From: an uncultured Prevotella sp.
Lineage (GTDB): Bacteria > Bacteroidota > Bacteroidia > Bacteroidales > Bacteroidaceae
Direction: 5' to 3'
Assembly (NCBI GenBank): GCA_900554835.1
Contig: USJD01000174.1
Span: 1 to 7,416 of the forward strand
DNA length: 7,416 nucleotides
Below the pieces are notes generated by a model. The model worked only from the letters and a program-made list of their open reading frames with translations, searched no databases and had not been told where the DNA came from. The translations under genes were made by a program, and so were the position numbers. Of the stretch, positions 1 to 6,139 are shown in pieces (positions within the stretch are counted from its first letter, which is position 1; each line of letters opens with the position of its first letter).

Positions 1-1
1 G

Positions 2-2272
2 ACTTACGATACGTATTTCCCAGGATGGGAAAGGACGTACCAGATTTCAGAAGTGGGCAGTATGCCAAGCTTCAATGGTAGTAAACCTTTTAGTTTTAAC
101 CAAACATCTGGAGCGATTGCCCCTGGTGTGAAAGATTATGCTCCAATGGTAGAGGCAGCAACAAGATTTGTTGATATGGATAAAGAACAATGCAAGTTGG
201 AAAATCAAAACAGCATGGAGGCTAACGTTTTGATGGCAGACAGTTGTTTCTTTGATATTTTCCCGCAAAAGATATTGATGGGAAAGGCAAAGGAAACTTT
301 ATCTCGTCCGCTATATTGCATGATTGATTCCAAATTGGCAGAGCAAATAGGAGGAAATGTGGTAGGCAAGCATTTTACTATTCCTGAATATCCAGGCAAA
401 ACATTCACTATAGGTGGCATTTTCGAAAGCTTTCCTTGGGGCGCATCTCTACATAACAGACAAATTCTGGTGTCTTTATGCAGTATAGGAGACCTTTGGG
501 GCTATGATGGCAGAAATCAATGGGTGGGAAATGACAACTATTTCTCTTACATCCGTTTGGCGAAAGGACATGAGATAAGTGAACTTCGTCCTTACATCAA
601 AAAAATGAAGAAAGACCATTTTACTGCAGAGGCGACTCAAACGCCAGGATTCACCCTTGACTATGAATTTACTATACTCAGCGAGGTGTTTACCCAGAAT
701 TCTTATATCAAGATGATGGGATGGATTTTAGGCATTATAGCTTTCGTGTTGCTCTTCACTTCCGTGATGAACTATCTGCTTATCATCGTAGGAAATCTCG
801 TGACTCGTTCTCGTGAGATGGCTGTCCGAAAATGTTATGGTGCAGAACCAAAGAATATTCATGCCATCATCTTTTCCGAGGCTTTGGTGCATGTGGGGTT
901 GGCGGTAATCCTTGCTGCTGTTCTCGTGTTTCTTTGCAAGGGAACCATCGAGAATTTCCTCTCTGCTCCAATAAGTACGTTGGTGTTCAATCGTGGCAGT
1001 TGGATATTGGTTTCCATCTGTTTATTGGTATTGTTGGTAGGTGGATTGGTTCCAGGTTGGCTCTACAATAAGATTCCCGTTGCCATTGCTTTCCGAGGAT
1101 ATAATGAAAACCGTAACCGTTGGAAGTTAGCTCTTTTAGGTGTACAGTTCGTTATTTCGGGCTTACTCTTTAGTTTGCTGTTTGTTGTCAATCAACAGTA
1201 TAGCTTGATGGTGAATATGAATCCTGGTTACGATTATGAGAATGTGGCTATCGTACATGTGGATGCTATTAATGGCGATCAACGCAGTCGATGTTTGTCT
1301 GAAATCAAGCGTATGCCGGACGTGAAGGAGGTAGCTTCTACTTGTTCTGTTCCGTTGGAAAGCTATGCGGTAAATGGAAATAATTTGTCGTTGCCAGATG
1401 ATAGAAAGTCGTTACAGATTGTCCATGATGCATGGGGAGTGGATGACAACTATTTCAGAATGATGGGAATCGACTTTGTGCAAGGTTCGTTCTTTACAGA
1501 ACGCAATGACAGTTCTCGCCAAGTGATTATTGATGAGGCTTTGGCTAAGAGATTAACTACACTCGGACATTGGAAAGATGGGGCTGTAGGCAAGCGAGTT
1601 TACATTTCTTCACATTGTAATGAGGATGAAACGATGACGATTTGTGGTGTTGTCAAGAATATCAAATACGGAGCAGTTACTTCTGAGGATGCGGAGTTCA
1701 AGAATATGTCTTTCGTTTACTTCTATGCTCCTTGGACGGCTCCCTATATGCTTGTCAAGTTCAATAATCTGACGGAAGACGCCTTAACTGAGTTGAGAAA
1801 CAAGGTGCAGTCGATGTATCCTAACAACAAGGTGACGGTACTCGACTATGAATCCGAGTTCAAGGCACAGTATGCTTCCCAGCTCAATTTCCGCAACGGA
1901 ATCTTGGTTGCCGGCATCGTAACGATGATTATCGCCCTCTTCGGATTGGTGGGTTATACGAGTGATGAGGTGAACCGCCGCCGCAAGGAGATTGCAATCA
2001 GAAAGGTGAACGGGGCGAAAGTGAAGGATATTCTTCGCATCTTCCTGAAGGACATCATGAAGATTGCCTTGCCTTGCATCATCGTGGGAGATTTGGGGGC
2101 TTGGCTGATTGCCAGACAATGGCTCATGTCGTTCAGCGAGAAGATTACGATGACGCCTTTGCTGTTTATCGGCGTTACCATCATCTTGCTCGTCATCATC
2201 GGGCTTTCCGTCGTCATCAACTGCTACAAGGTGGCGAATAGTAATCCGGTGAAGTATCTCAAGGATGAATAA
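2..2272 (+). CDS. FtsX/MacB-like ABC transporter permease, 5' end missing
   Basis: Inner-membrane permease of the MacB/LolC/FtsX type, which couples cytoplasmic ATP hydrolysis to movement of periplasmic domains and typically exports substrates or moves lipoproteins. The frame is open to the left edge and the residues before the GTG at 53 read as coding (TYDTYFPGWERTYQISE), so that GTG is not the start; the first membrane helix and start of the first periplasmic domain are lost. The visible 756 residues show a periplasmic domain to about base 700, three membrane helices (about 706-790, 865-935, 995-1065), a fourth at about 1120-1190 opening the second half, a second periplasmic domain, then three C-terminal helices (about 1885-1950, 2060-2125, 2145-2220). 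Both FtsX repeats keep the cytoplasmic coupling motif: EMAVRKCYGA and EIAIRKVNGA. The protein ends in NPVKYLKDE, typical of the family. The ATPase gene follows by 40 bp. Substrate unknown. GC content rises towards the 3' end. Confidence 0.93.
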   Translation, partial: TYDTYFPGWERTYQISEVGSMPSFNGSKPFSFNQTSGAIAPGVKDYAPMVEAATRFVDMDKEQCKLENQNSMEANVLMADSCFFDIFPQKILMGKAKETLSRPLYCMIDSKLAEQIGGNVVGKHFTIPEYPGKTFTIGGIFESFPWGASLHNRQILVSLCSIGDLWGYDGRNQWVGNDNYFSYIRLAKGHEISELRPYIKKMKKDHFTAEATQTPGFTLDYEFTILSEVFTQNSYIKMMGWILGIIAFVLLFTSVMNYLLIIVGNLVTRSREMAVRKCYGAEPKNIHAIIFSEALVHVGLAVILAAVLVFLCKGTIENFLSAPISTLVFNRGSWILVSICLLVLLVGGLVPGWLYNKIPVAIAFRGYNENRNRWKLALLGVQFVISGLLFSLLFVVNQQYSLMVNMNPGYDYENVAIVHVDAINGDQRSRCLSEIKRMPDVKEVASTCSVPLESYAVNGNNLSLPDDRKSLQIVHDAWGVDDNYFRMMGIDFVQGSFFTERNDSSRQVIIDEALAKRLTTLGHWKDGAVGKRVYISSHCNEDETMTICGVVKNIKYGAVTSEDAEFKNMSFVYFYAPWTAPYMLVKFNNLTEDALTELRNKVQSMYPNNKVTVLDYESEFKAQYASQLNFRNGILVAGIVTMIIALFGLVGYTSDEVNRRRKEIAIRKVNGAKVKDILRIFLKDIMKIALPCIIVGDLGAWLIARQWLMSFSEKITMTPLLFIGVTIILLVIIGLSVVINCYKVANSNPVKYLKDE

Positions 2273-2276
2273 AATT

Positions 2277-2308
2277 AAAAGTAAAAAAGTAAAAAAGTAA
2301 AAAGATAA
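2277..2308 (+). repeat. A-rich octamer tandem repeat in the permease-ATPase spacer
   Basis: The spacer between the permease stop and the ATPase start is almost entirely a tandem repeat: AAAAGTAA three times (2277-2284, 2285-2292, 2293-2300), then a degenerate copy AAAGATAA, then GAAA before the ATG at 2313. There is no Shine-Dalgarno sequence. Such A-rich leaders suit Bacteroidota, where A-rich unstructured sequence before the start favours initiation. Copy number could vary by slippage and change the spacing between the two genes; that is inference. Confidence 0.85.
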
Positions 2309-2312
2309 GAAA

Positions 2313-2990
2313 ATGCTTAAAGTAGAGAATCTTTGCAAGTCATTCCGCACAGAAGATGTGGAGACTATTGCTTTAAATAATGTATCTTTCACAGTAGAAG
2401 ACGGCGAGTTTGTTGCCATTATGGGACCATCCGGTTGCGGAAAATCCACCTTGCTCAACATCCTCGGTTTGCTCGATAACCCAACTTCGGGAAAATATTT
2501 CCTGAGTAATCACGAGGTGGCAAACCTGAAGGAAAAGGAGCGTACGGATGTGAGAAAGGGAGAAATCGGTTTTGTGTTCCAGAGCTTCAATCTGATAGAT
2601 GAATTGAATGTAGAGGAGAACATCGAGCTTCCTCTTACTTACCTCAACATTCCGAAGGCAGAGCGCAAGGCAAAGGTGCAGGCGATTATGAAGCGAATGG
2701 CCATCAGCCATCGTGCCAAGCACTTCCCTCACCAGCTTTCTGGTGGTCAGCAGCAGCGAGTAGCCATCGCCCGTGCCGTGGTCTTCGGTCCGAAGCTCAT
2801 CCTAGCCGATGAGCCTACGGGTAACCTCGATTCCAAGAATGGTGCCGAGGTGATGCATCTGCTTACCGAGCTGAACCACGAGGGAACCACCATCGTTATG
2901 GTGACGCATAATGAGCATGATGCCAAGATAGCCCATCGCACCATCCGCCTGTTTGATGGACAGATTGTGGAGGAGGGCAATCAGCTTTAG
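2313..2990 (+). CDS. ABC transporter ATP-binding protein (MacB/LolD-type)
   Basis: Cytoplasmic ATPase that should power the adjacent FtsX-like permease. All nucleotide-binding elements are intact in 225 residues, the normal size for LolD/MacB-type subunits: Walker A GPSGCGKST (38-46), Q-loop glutamine in FVFQSFNL (Q90), signature LSGGQQQR (142-149), Walker B LILADEP with catalytic Glu167, D-loop NLDS (171-174) and H-loop His199 in VTHNE. The LIDELNVEENIELPL stretch after the Q-loop is typical of the branch pairing with FtsX permeases. The ATG at 2313 is chosen because it opens directly into MLKVENLCKSF, the normal beginning of the family, and follows the A-rich spacer. It is co-directional with the permease, so co-transcription is likely. 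The cargo cannot be read from the sequence. Confidence 0.96.
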   Translation: MLKVENLCKSFRTEDVETIALNNVSFTVEDGEFVAIMGPSGCGKSTLLNILGLLDNPTSGKYFLSNHEVANLKEKERTDVRKGEIGFVFQSFNLIDELNVEENIELPLTYLNIPKAERKAKVQAIMKRMAISHRAKHFPHQLSGGQQQRVAIARAVVFGPKLILADEPTGNLDSKNGAEVMHLLTELNHEGTTIVMVTHNEHDAKIAHRTIRLFDGQIVEEGNQL

Positions 2991-3026
2991 TGCTTCTGTT
3001 TCTTCTGAAGGGCACCCTATGCTTTG

Positions 3027-3818
3027 TTAGAAGAGGAATGTCATAAATCGTTTGGTGTTAGCCTCTTTCTGCTTCAGCTCTTCTTCCATTCTTTGTATTG
3101 CCATCTTGAAGAAGAAGCGAATGAGGTGCTCGTCGGTTGCTTCCGTACGAATCATGCGGAGGGCAGAAATGTATTCCTGGCGAGCTTCGGATGGGATGAT
3201 GAGGAGAGGATGATTCAATCTTAAGAGAATGTAATTGCTGATGAGTCGTCCTGTTCTTCCATTCCCATCACGGAACGGATGAAGATATTCGTAGAAGCCA
3301 TGGAAGCGGGCGGCAAGAATCATGGGATGAACGGCTGCCGAAACGATGGCTTTTTCGGTAGATTCCAACAGCTTGGGAACTCTGGCGATAAGTTCTTCGT
3401 GGTCGCCAAATACCGTATCGCCTGCAGCCATGTCCGTGGTGGTGTATTCGCCCGGAATAGCTTCTGGAGAACGGTAGGCAAGCGTGTGGCAGGTAACCCG
3501 TCTGTTGATTTCTTTCAGAAGATTCTCGTCGAGCGGATGCTGCGTGTTTTGCATCATGTACTCAAAGGCTTCGAAGTGGTCAAGCATTTCGAAAGCCTCG
3601 AAAAGAGTCTTTCCGGCAGGAATCATCCCTAATCCTTTCTCCTTCAGTTCCCGGGTATCATCTACGGAGAATGAATTGCCTTCAATGGCGCACGAAAAAG
3701 TAGAGAAGAGTACTTCATTATATTTGATGTACTCTTCTCTATCCATTTTATTGATGATAAGGGTTTGATATTTTCCTCTCAAATCCTCGTATTCCTTGAT
3801 TTCCTTTTCGAATGCCAT
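3027..3818 (-). CDS. Fic-domain protein, probable AMP-transferase with N-terminal inhibitory motif
   Basis: Fic enzymes transfer AMP (sometimes other phosphate-containing groups) from a nucleotide to Ser/Thr/Tyr hydroxyls of target proteins. The 263-residue protein has the complete motif HPFRDGNGRTGR at residues 180-191 (3246-3281), including catalytic His180, the acidic Asp184 that binds Mg2+ and the anion-binding GNGRTGR. The likely target-docking flap lies near residues 119-140 (IPGEYTTTDM...). Residues 42-47 (SCAIEG) match the (S/T)xxxE(G/N) inhibitory helix; Glu46 would contact the second Arg of the motif and block productive ATP binding. Because the motif lies N-terminal to the Fic core in the same chain, this is a class II Fic and needs no separate antitoxin. 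The gene follows the DUF4468-like gene by only 6 bp, so it is probably translated from the same transcript; no Shine-Dalgarno or promoter is visible before the ATG. Codons 26-40 contain a 13-bp inverted repeat. Target unknown. Confidence 0.95.
   Translation of the reverse strand: MAFEKEIKEYEDLRGKYQTLIINKMDREEYIKYNEVLFSTFSCAIEGNSFSVDDTRELKEKGLGMIPAGKTLFEAFEMLDHFEAFEYMMQNTQHPLDENLLKEINRRVTCHTLAYRSPEAIPGEYTTTDMAAGDTVFGDHEELIARVPKLLESTEKAIVSAAVHPMILAARFHGFYEYLHPFRDGNGRTGRLISNYILLRLNHPLLIIPSEARQEYISALRMIRTEATDEHLIRFFFKMAIQRMEEELKQKEANTKRFMTFLF
3701..3741. repeat. 13-bp perfect inverted repeat inside the Fic gene
   Basis: TAGAGAAGAGTAC at 3701-3713 is the exact reverse complement of GTACTCTTCTCTA at 3729-3741, with a 15-nt loop. 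It lies wholly in coding sequence (Fic codons 26-40), immediately before the inhibitory-motif codons, and would form a hairpin in the mRNA. There is no following U-run, so it does not look like an intrinsic terminator. Confidence 0.9.
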
Positions 3819-3824
3819 AATAAT

Positions 3825-4517
3825 TTACCAGTTGTCGTCAGTGGCTTTTTCTTTAAGTTTGTTGTCTAACTTATCTGTTAGAATACGGAAACAAGCTTCG
3901 CTATTGACTAAAGCTCTTGAAGAAGTAACTTTTGGATGTATCCAATTCATTTCATTATATGGATAACAATCTTTTAAATTCCAAATTTGGGAGTCCTGGG
4001 TTATTCCATCACCAGTTACACCAAACGAACCAAACAGAATAACATATCCGCTGTCATCGTTTGTTTTTAAAACTTCATAATTCTGCAAAGTATAAGTGAA
4101 TCTGATCTTGCCATCTTTGAAATCAAATCTTAGCAATGGTCTAATGCTAACTCTATAAGAGTTGTCTCCCATAGTTCGTCTTGCGATGTTTGGTAAATAG
4201 CATCTTGTAAGAATAATCCCTTTATTTTCGTCACATGATTGGACCGCAGATTGAGCGTTTGAACTCATAGATATAATCCAATTTAGTACTTGGTGGTACA
4301 GCTGTGATTTATCTTTTCCTGGGTATTCTTTTATAATGCAGAGTTCTAATTCTCCATTGCTGTTTAGTTGATATTTTTTTGAAATATCTTTTGCTGTAGC
4401 AGACCATGACTTATCGCCACGTTGTACATAGCTTTCAAGTTCACTTCTGGAAATAACCTGAGAATGAACAATTAAGCTTGACAAGCAAAGCATAAATATA
4501 AAAATAACCTTTTTCAT
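3825..4517 (-). CDS. Exported DUF4468-like protein
   Basis: A 230-residue protein of unknown function. The N-terminus is a standard Sec signal peptide: MKK, a hydrophobic core at residues 4-17, then HS before Gln20, where cleavage would leave an N-terminal Gln as is common in Bacteroidota. There is no lipobox Cys (Cys11 lies within the core), so the product should be periplasmic or otherwise exported and soluble. Residues about 62-160 resemble DUF4468, a Bacteroidota-restricted domain: a lysine-rich SKxxLY-like segment (GKDKSQLYHQVLNWI), a D-x-x-x-G-I-I strand (DENKGIILTR) and a later beta-rich LRFDFKDGKIRFTY segment. The family match is from memory of the pattern. The C-terminus is charged (KLKEKATDDNW). 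It lies 36 bp after the MNT gene and 6 bp before the Fic gene on the same strand, and no promoter is seen in the 36-bp gap. GC is about 28-40 % in lines counted by hand, well below the flanks. Confidence 0.78.
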   Translation of the reverse strand: MKKVIFIFMLCLSSLIVHSQVISRSELESYVQRGDKSWSATAKDISKKYQLNSNGELELCIIKEYPGKDKSQLYHQVLNWIISMSSNAQSAVQSCDENKGIILTRCYLPNIARRTMGDNSYRVSIRPLLRFDFKDGKIRFTYTLQNYEVLKTNDDSGYVILFGSFGVTGDGITQDSQIWNLKDCYPYNEMNWIHPKVTSSRALVNSEACFRILTDKLDNKLKEKATDDNW

Positions 4518-4553
4518 ATTAAAATGTGTCTTTGTTTACTTGATCCATAATTA

Positions 4554-4874
4554 TTATATTAAACTAATGCCGTCTCGATTTACATTCTCGTAAAAAGGGG
4601 TGAAGTTATACGATTCCCATTCTTTCTTTGTGTAAAGAATGGGATTGATTTCTGTGCCGAGGTCGCAACCTAATAAGACAAACGGGTAACTTACTTTGTC
4701 ATAGTCTGTTTGCTCCAGTTTGGCTTTATCTAAAAGGATAAGAATGTCCCAGTCTGAATCGTTGCGAGCATCACCTCTCGCTCTTGATCCATACAATATA
4801 GCCTTGCTGCCTAAAGGAATAGCAGATTTAGCTATTTCTTTTATCTTTAATATGGTCTTATCGTCTGTTGACAT
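4554..4874 (-). CDS. Minimal nucleotidyltransferase (MNT) domain protein
   Basis: A 106-residue protein of the DNA polymerase beta-like nucleotidyltransferase superfamily. Residues 29-43 read GSRARGDARNDSDWD, the GS-x10-DxD signature in which Asp41 and Asp43 bind the metal-nucleotide; Glu75 (GTEINPI) is the probable third acidic ligand. Size and layout fit MntA-type proteins, which in the HEPN/MNT toxin-antitoxin system AMPylate the HEPN toxin. No HEPN-like gene lies next to it: upstream is the end of the histidine kinase and downstream the exported DUF4468-like gene. The ATG at 4872-4874 is supported by a promoter whose -7 box ends 21 nt upstream, leaving a leader of about 15 nt. An 11-bp inverted repeat lies over codons 77-87. 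GC is about 37 %, lower than the kinase gene. Whether it acts on a protein, on a small molecule or on a HEPN encoded elsewhere is unknown. Confidence 0.9.
   Translation of the reverse strand: MSTDDKTILKIKEIAKSAIPLGSKAILYGSRARGDARNDSDWDILILLDKAKLEQTDYDKVSYPFVLLGCDLGTEINPILYTKKEWESYNFTPFYENVNRDGISLI
4615..4644. repeat. 11-bp perfect inverted repeat inside the MNT gene
   Basis: TCCCATTCTTT at 4615-4625 pairs exactly with AAAGAATGGGA at 4634-4644 around an 8-nt loop. It falls in codons 77-87 of the MNT gene, near its 3' end. The transcript would form a compact hairpin, but no U-run follows on the coding strand, so it is not a standard terminator. Confidence 0.88.
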
Positions 4875-4895
4875 AAGCTTAATCTTTTATAATGG

Positions 4896-4927
4896 CAAAG
4901 ATATGGTAAAAAAGCGAAAGTGCCAAA
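4896..4927 (-). promoter_or_regulatory. Bacteroidota-type promoter for the MNT gene
   Basis: On the minus strand TTTG (4924-4927) is followed after exactly 20 nt by TATCTTTG (4896-4903). This matches the Bacteroides primary-sigma consensus of -33 TTTG and -7 TAnnTTTG with 19-21 nt spacing at every defined base. Transcription should begin near 4889, giving a leader of about 15 nt before the MNT ATG. It separates the MNT-DUF4468-Fic unit from the kinase gene, although read-through is possible because no terminator is visible between them. Confidence 0.78.
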
Positions 4928-4952
4928 CTTTCCTCCCCAAAATTATACTTTT

Positions 4953-6092
4953 TTATGGGATGATGATGCGGAAGGTGGTGATTCCCTGCGCCTTGTCCTG
5001 ATGGAGCGAGAGACTGCCGCCGCTTACTCGCATGATTTGGCGGGAGAGGGAGAGCCCGATTCCGCTTCCTTCCGACTTCGTGGTGAAGAACGGGATGAAA
5101 ATATGAGAGGCTACATCTTCGGGGATGAGACCAGCGTTGTTGCTCACGTCGATGATGATGGATTCCTGGGCATTGGTGTAGGCTTGGAGACGGATAAATG
5201 ATAATTTTTCCTTTTCCTTGAAAGCTTCTACGGCATTCTTTAGAAGATTTGTTACTACGTGAGAGAGGAGGCTCTCATCGGCGTAAACCAGCAAATCCTT
5301 GGGAGAAACTTCTATCTCTACATCGTGGTTACAGAGCAGCGCCATTCTTTTTAGGAATGGTTCCACATAGAAGAGAGCTGGCTGAGGCTGGGGAACATGG
5401 GTGAAACGGCGATAGTTATTGACGAAAGCCAATAGTTCTGTTCCTGTTTTGTGGATGGTTTCCAAGCCTTGCTTCAAGTCTTTATCCTCTGTAACCCGGG
5501 TAAGCAGAGTCTCGCTCAACGAAGTAACCGGCGTAATGGTATTCATGATTTCATGGGTCAGCACACGAATCAGCTTGATCCAAGAATCCACCTCCTGATT
5601 GCTCAGCTCGTGGCTCACGTCGCTCAGGGCGATGATGCGCACGTGCTTGTCTTTCAGCATGGCTTGCGTCTCATGCTTTGCCAGGTGTTCATCCTTCAGT
5701 TTTCCTTTTACCTGGTTCATGTGGGTAAGCACATCCGTATCGAGCAACCGGAGGGCAGCCTGGTTATGCTGCAGGATGTTGTCGTGGCTATCCACCACCA
5801 GGATTCCCGTATCCACCGCATTCAGAATCTGCTCGTAATATTTCTCCCGTTCCATCTGCTCCTCTCTCGTATGTTGCAGGAAGAGCTTGATTCGGTTGAG
5901 GGATTGATGCAGAATCTTATCCTCCTTAAACCTCTTCTCCGTAGGAAAACTGAAGGAGAAATCCCCATTATCTATCGCATCAAAAAGGAAGGTTACCTTC
6001 TTGATGTTACGGCAATAGTGGCGGTAGAGGCGAATGTACCCCACTACAGCCACGAGCAAAAGCACGATAATAATCACCTTATTAATATCCAT
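4953..6092 (-). CDS. Membrane-anchored sensor histidine kinase (NtrB-like)
   Basis: Partner kinase of the NtrC-like regulator encoded just upstream. The 379 residues comprise a single N-terminal membrane helix (about 5-23) with almost nothing on the far side, a linker with heptad-like helix (about 55-88), a short PAS-like domain (about 87-155), the dimerisation/phosphoacceptor helix with His180 in LTHEIMNTITP, and a C-terminal HATPase_c domain: N-box NLLKNAVEA (Asn286), F-box IFIPFFTTK (331-339) and G2 box GSGIGL (342-347). The G1 box, usually DxGxG, reads VSNNAGLIP (316-324), so the Asp that normally reads the adenine is Asn318. With one membrane helix and a cytoplasmic PAS, it more likely senses a cytoplasmic or membrane signal than a periplasmic ligand. 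The ATG at 6090-6092 opens directly into the membrane helix; GAGG lies very close before it. The 47-bp gap to the regulator indicates one operon. Confidence 0.94.
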   Translation of the reverse strand: MDINKVIIIVLLLVAVVGYIRLYRHYCRNIKKVTFLFDAIDNGDFSFSFPTEKRFKEDKILHQSLNRIKLFLQHTREEQMEREKYYEQILNAVDTGILVVDSHDNILQHNQAALRLLDTDVLTHMNQVKGKLKDEHLAKHETQAMLKDKHVRIIALSDVSHELSNQEVDSWIKLIRVLTHEIMNTITPVTSLSETLLTRVTEDKDLKQGLETIHKTGTELLAFVNNYRRFTHVPQPQPALFYVEPFLKRMALLCNHDVEIEVSPKDLLVYADESLLSHVVTNLLKNAVEAFKEKEKLSFIRLQAYTNAQESIIIDVSNNAGLIPEDVASHIFIPFFTTKSEGSGIGLSLSRQIMRVSGGSLSLHQDKAQGITTFRIIIP

Positions 6093-6093
6093 A

Positions 6094-6139
6094 CCTCAAA
6101 AACTATAGAATTCTTCACTCTTCACTTTTCGTTCTTCAC
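6094..6139 (-). repeat. Purine-rich GTGAAGA heptad repeats in the regulator-kinase spacer
   Basis: Read on the minus strand, the spacer after the regulator stop contains GTGAAGA, then a degenerate heptad ACGAAAA, then GTGAAGA twice, before a short AT-rich stretch and the kinase start. It is the only notable content of this gap. Like the octamer repeat at 2277-2308 it is purine-rich in the transcript and lies between two genes of one operon. Confidence 0.7.

Noticed and set aside
53..55. GTG as start of the permease
   Set aside because: The frame is open to the left edge with sensible upstream residues, and a start here would remove the first membrane helix.
1784..2461. 225-residue open frame on the minus strand across the permease-ATPase junction
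   Set aside because: It lies antisense to two well-supported genes, has low-complexity Asp/His/Arg-rich content and shows no recognisable domain.
3865..3882. 6-bp inverted repeat TCTAAC/GTTAGA near the end of the DUF4468-like gene
   Set aside because: It is short, AT-rich and expected by chance many times in a window of this size; no U-run or conserved context.
3027..4874. Reading the unit as a standard HEPN/MNT or Fic/antitoxin toxin-antitoxin pair
   Set aside because: No HEPN motif is seen, and the Fic protein carries its inhibitory motif in the same chain, so neither classical pairing applies as it stands.
4911..4927. Sigma54-type promoter before the MNT gene (TTGGCAC on the minus strand)
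   Set aside because: The -24 element is a good match, but the GC of a -12 element is not at the required distance; the overlapping TTTG/TATCTTTG pair explains the site better.
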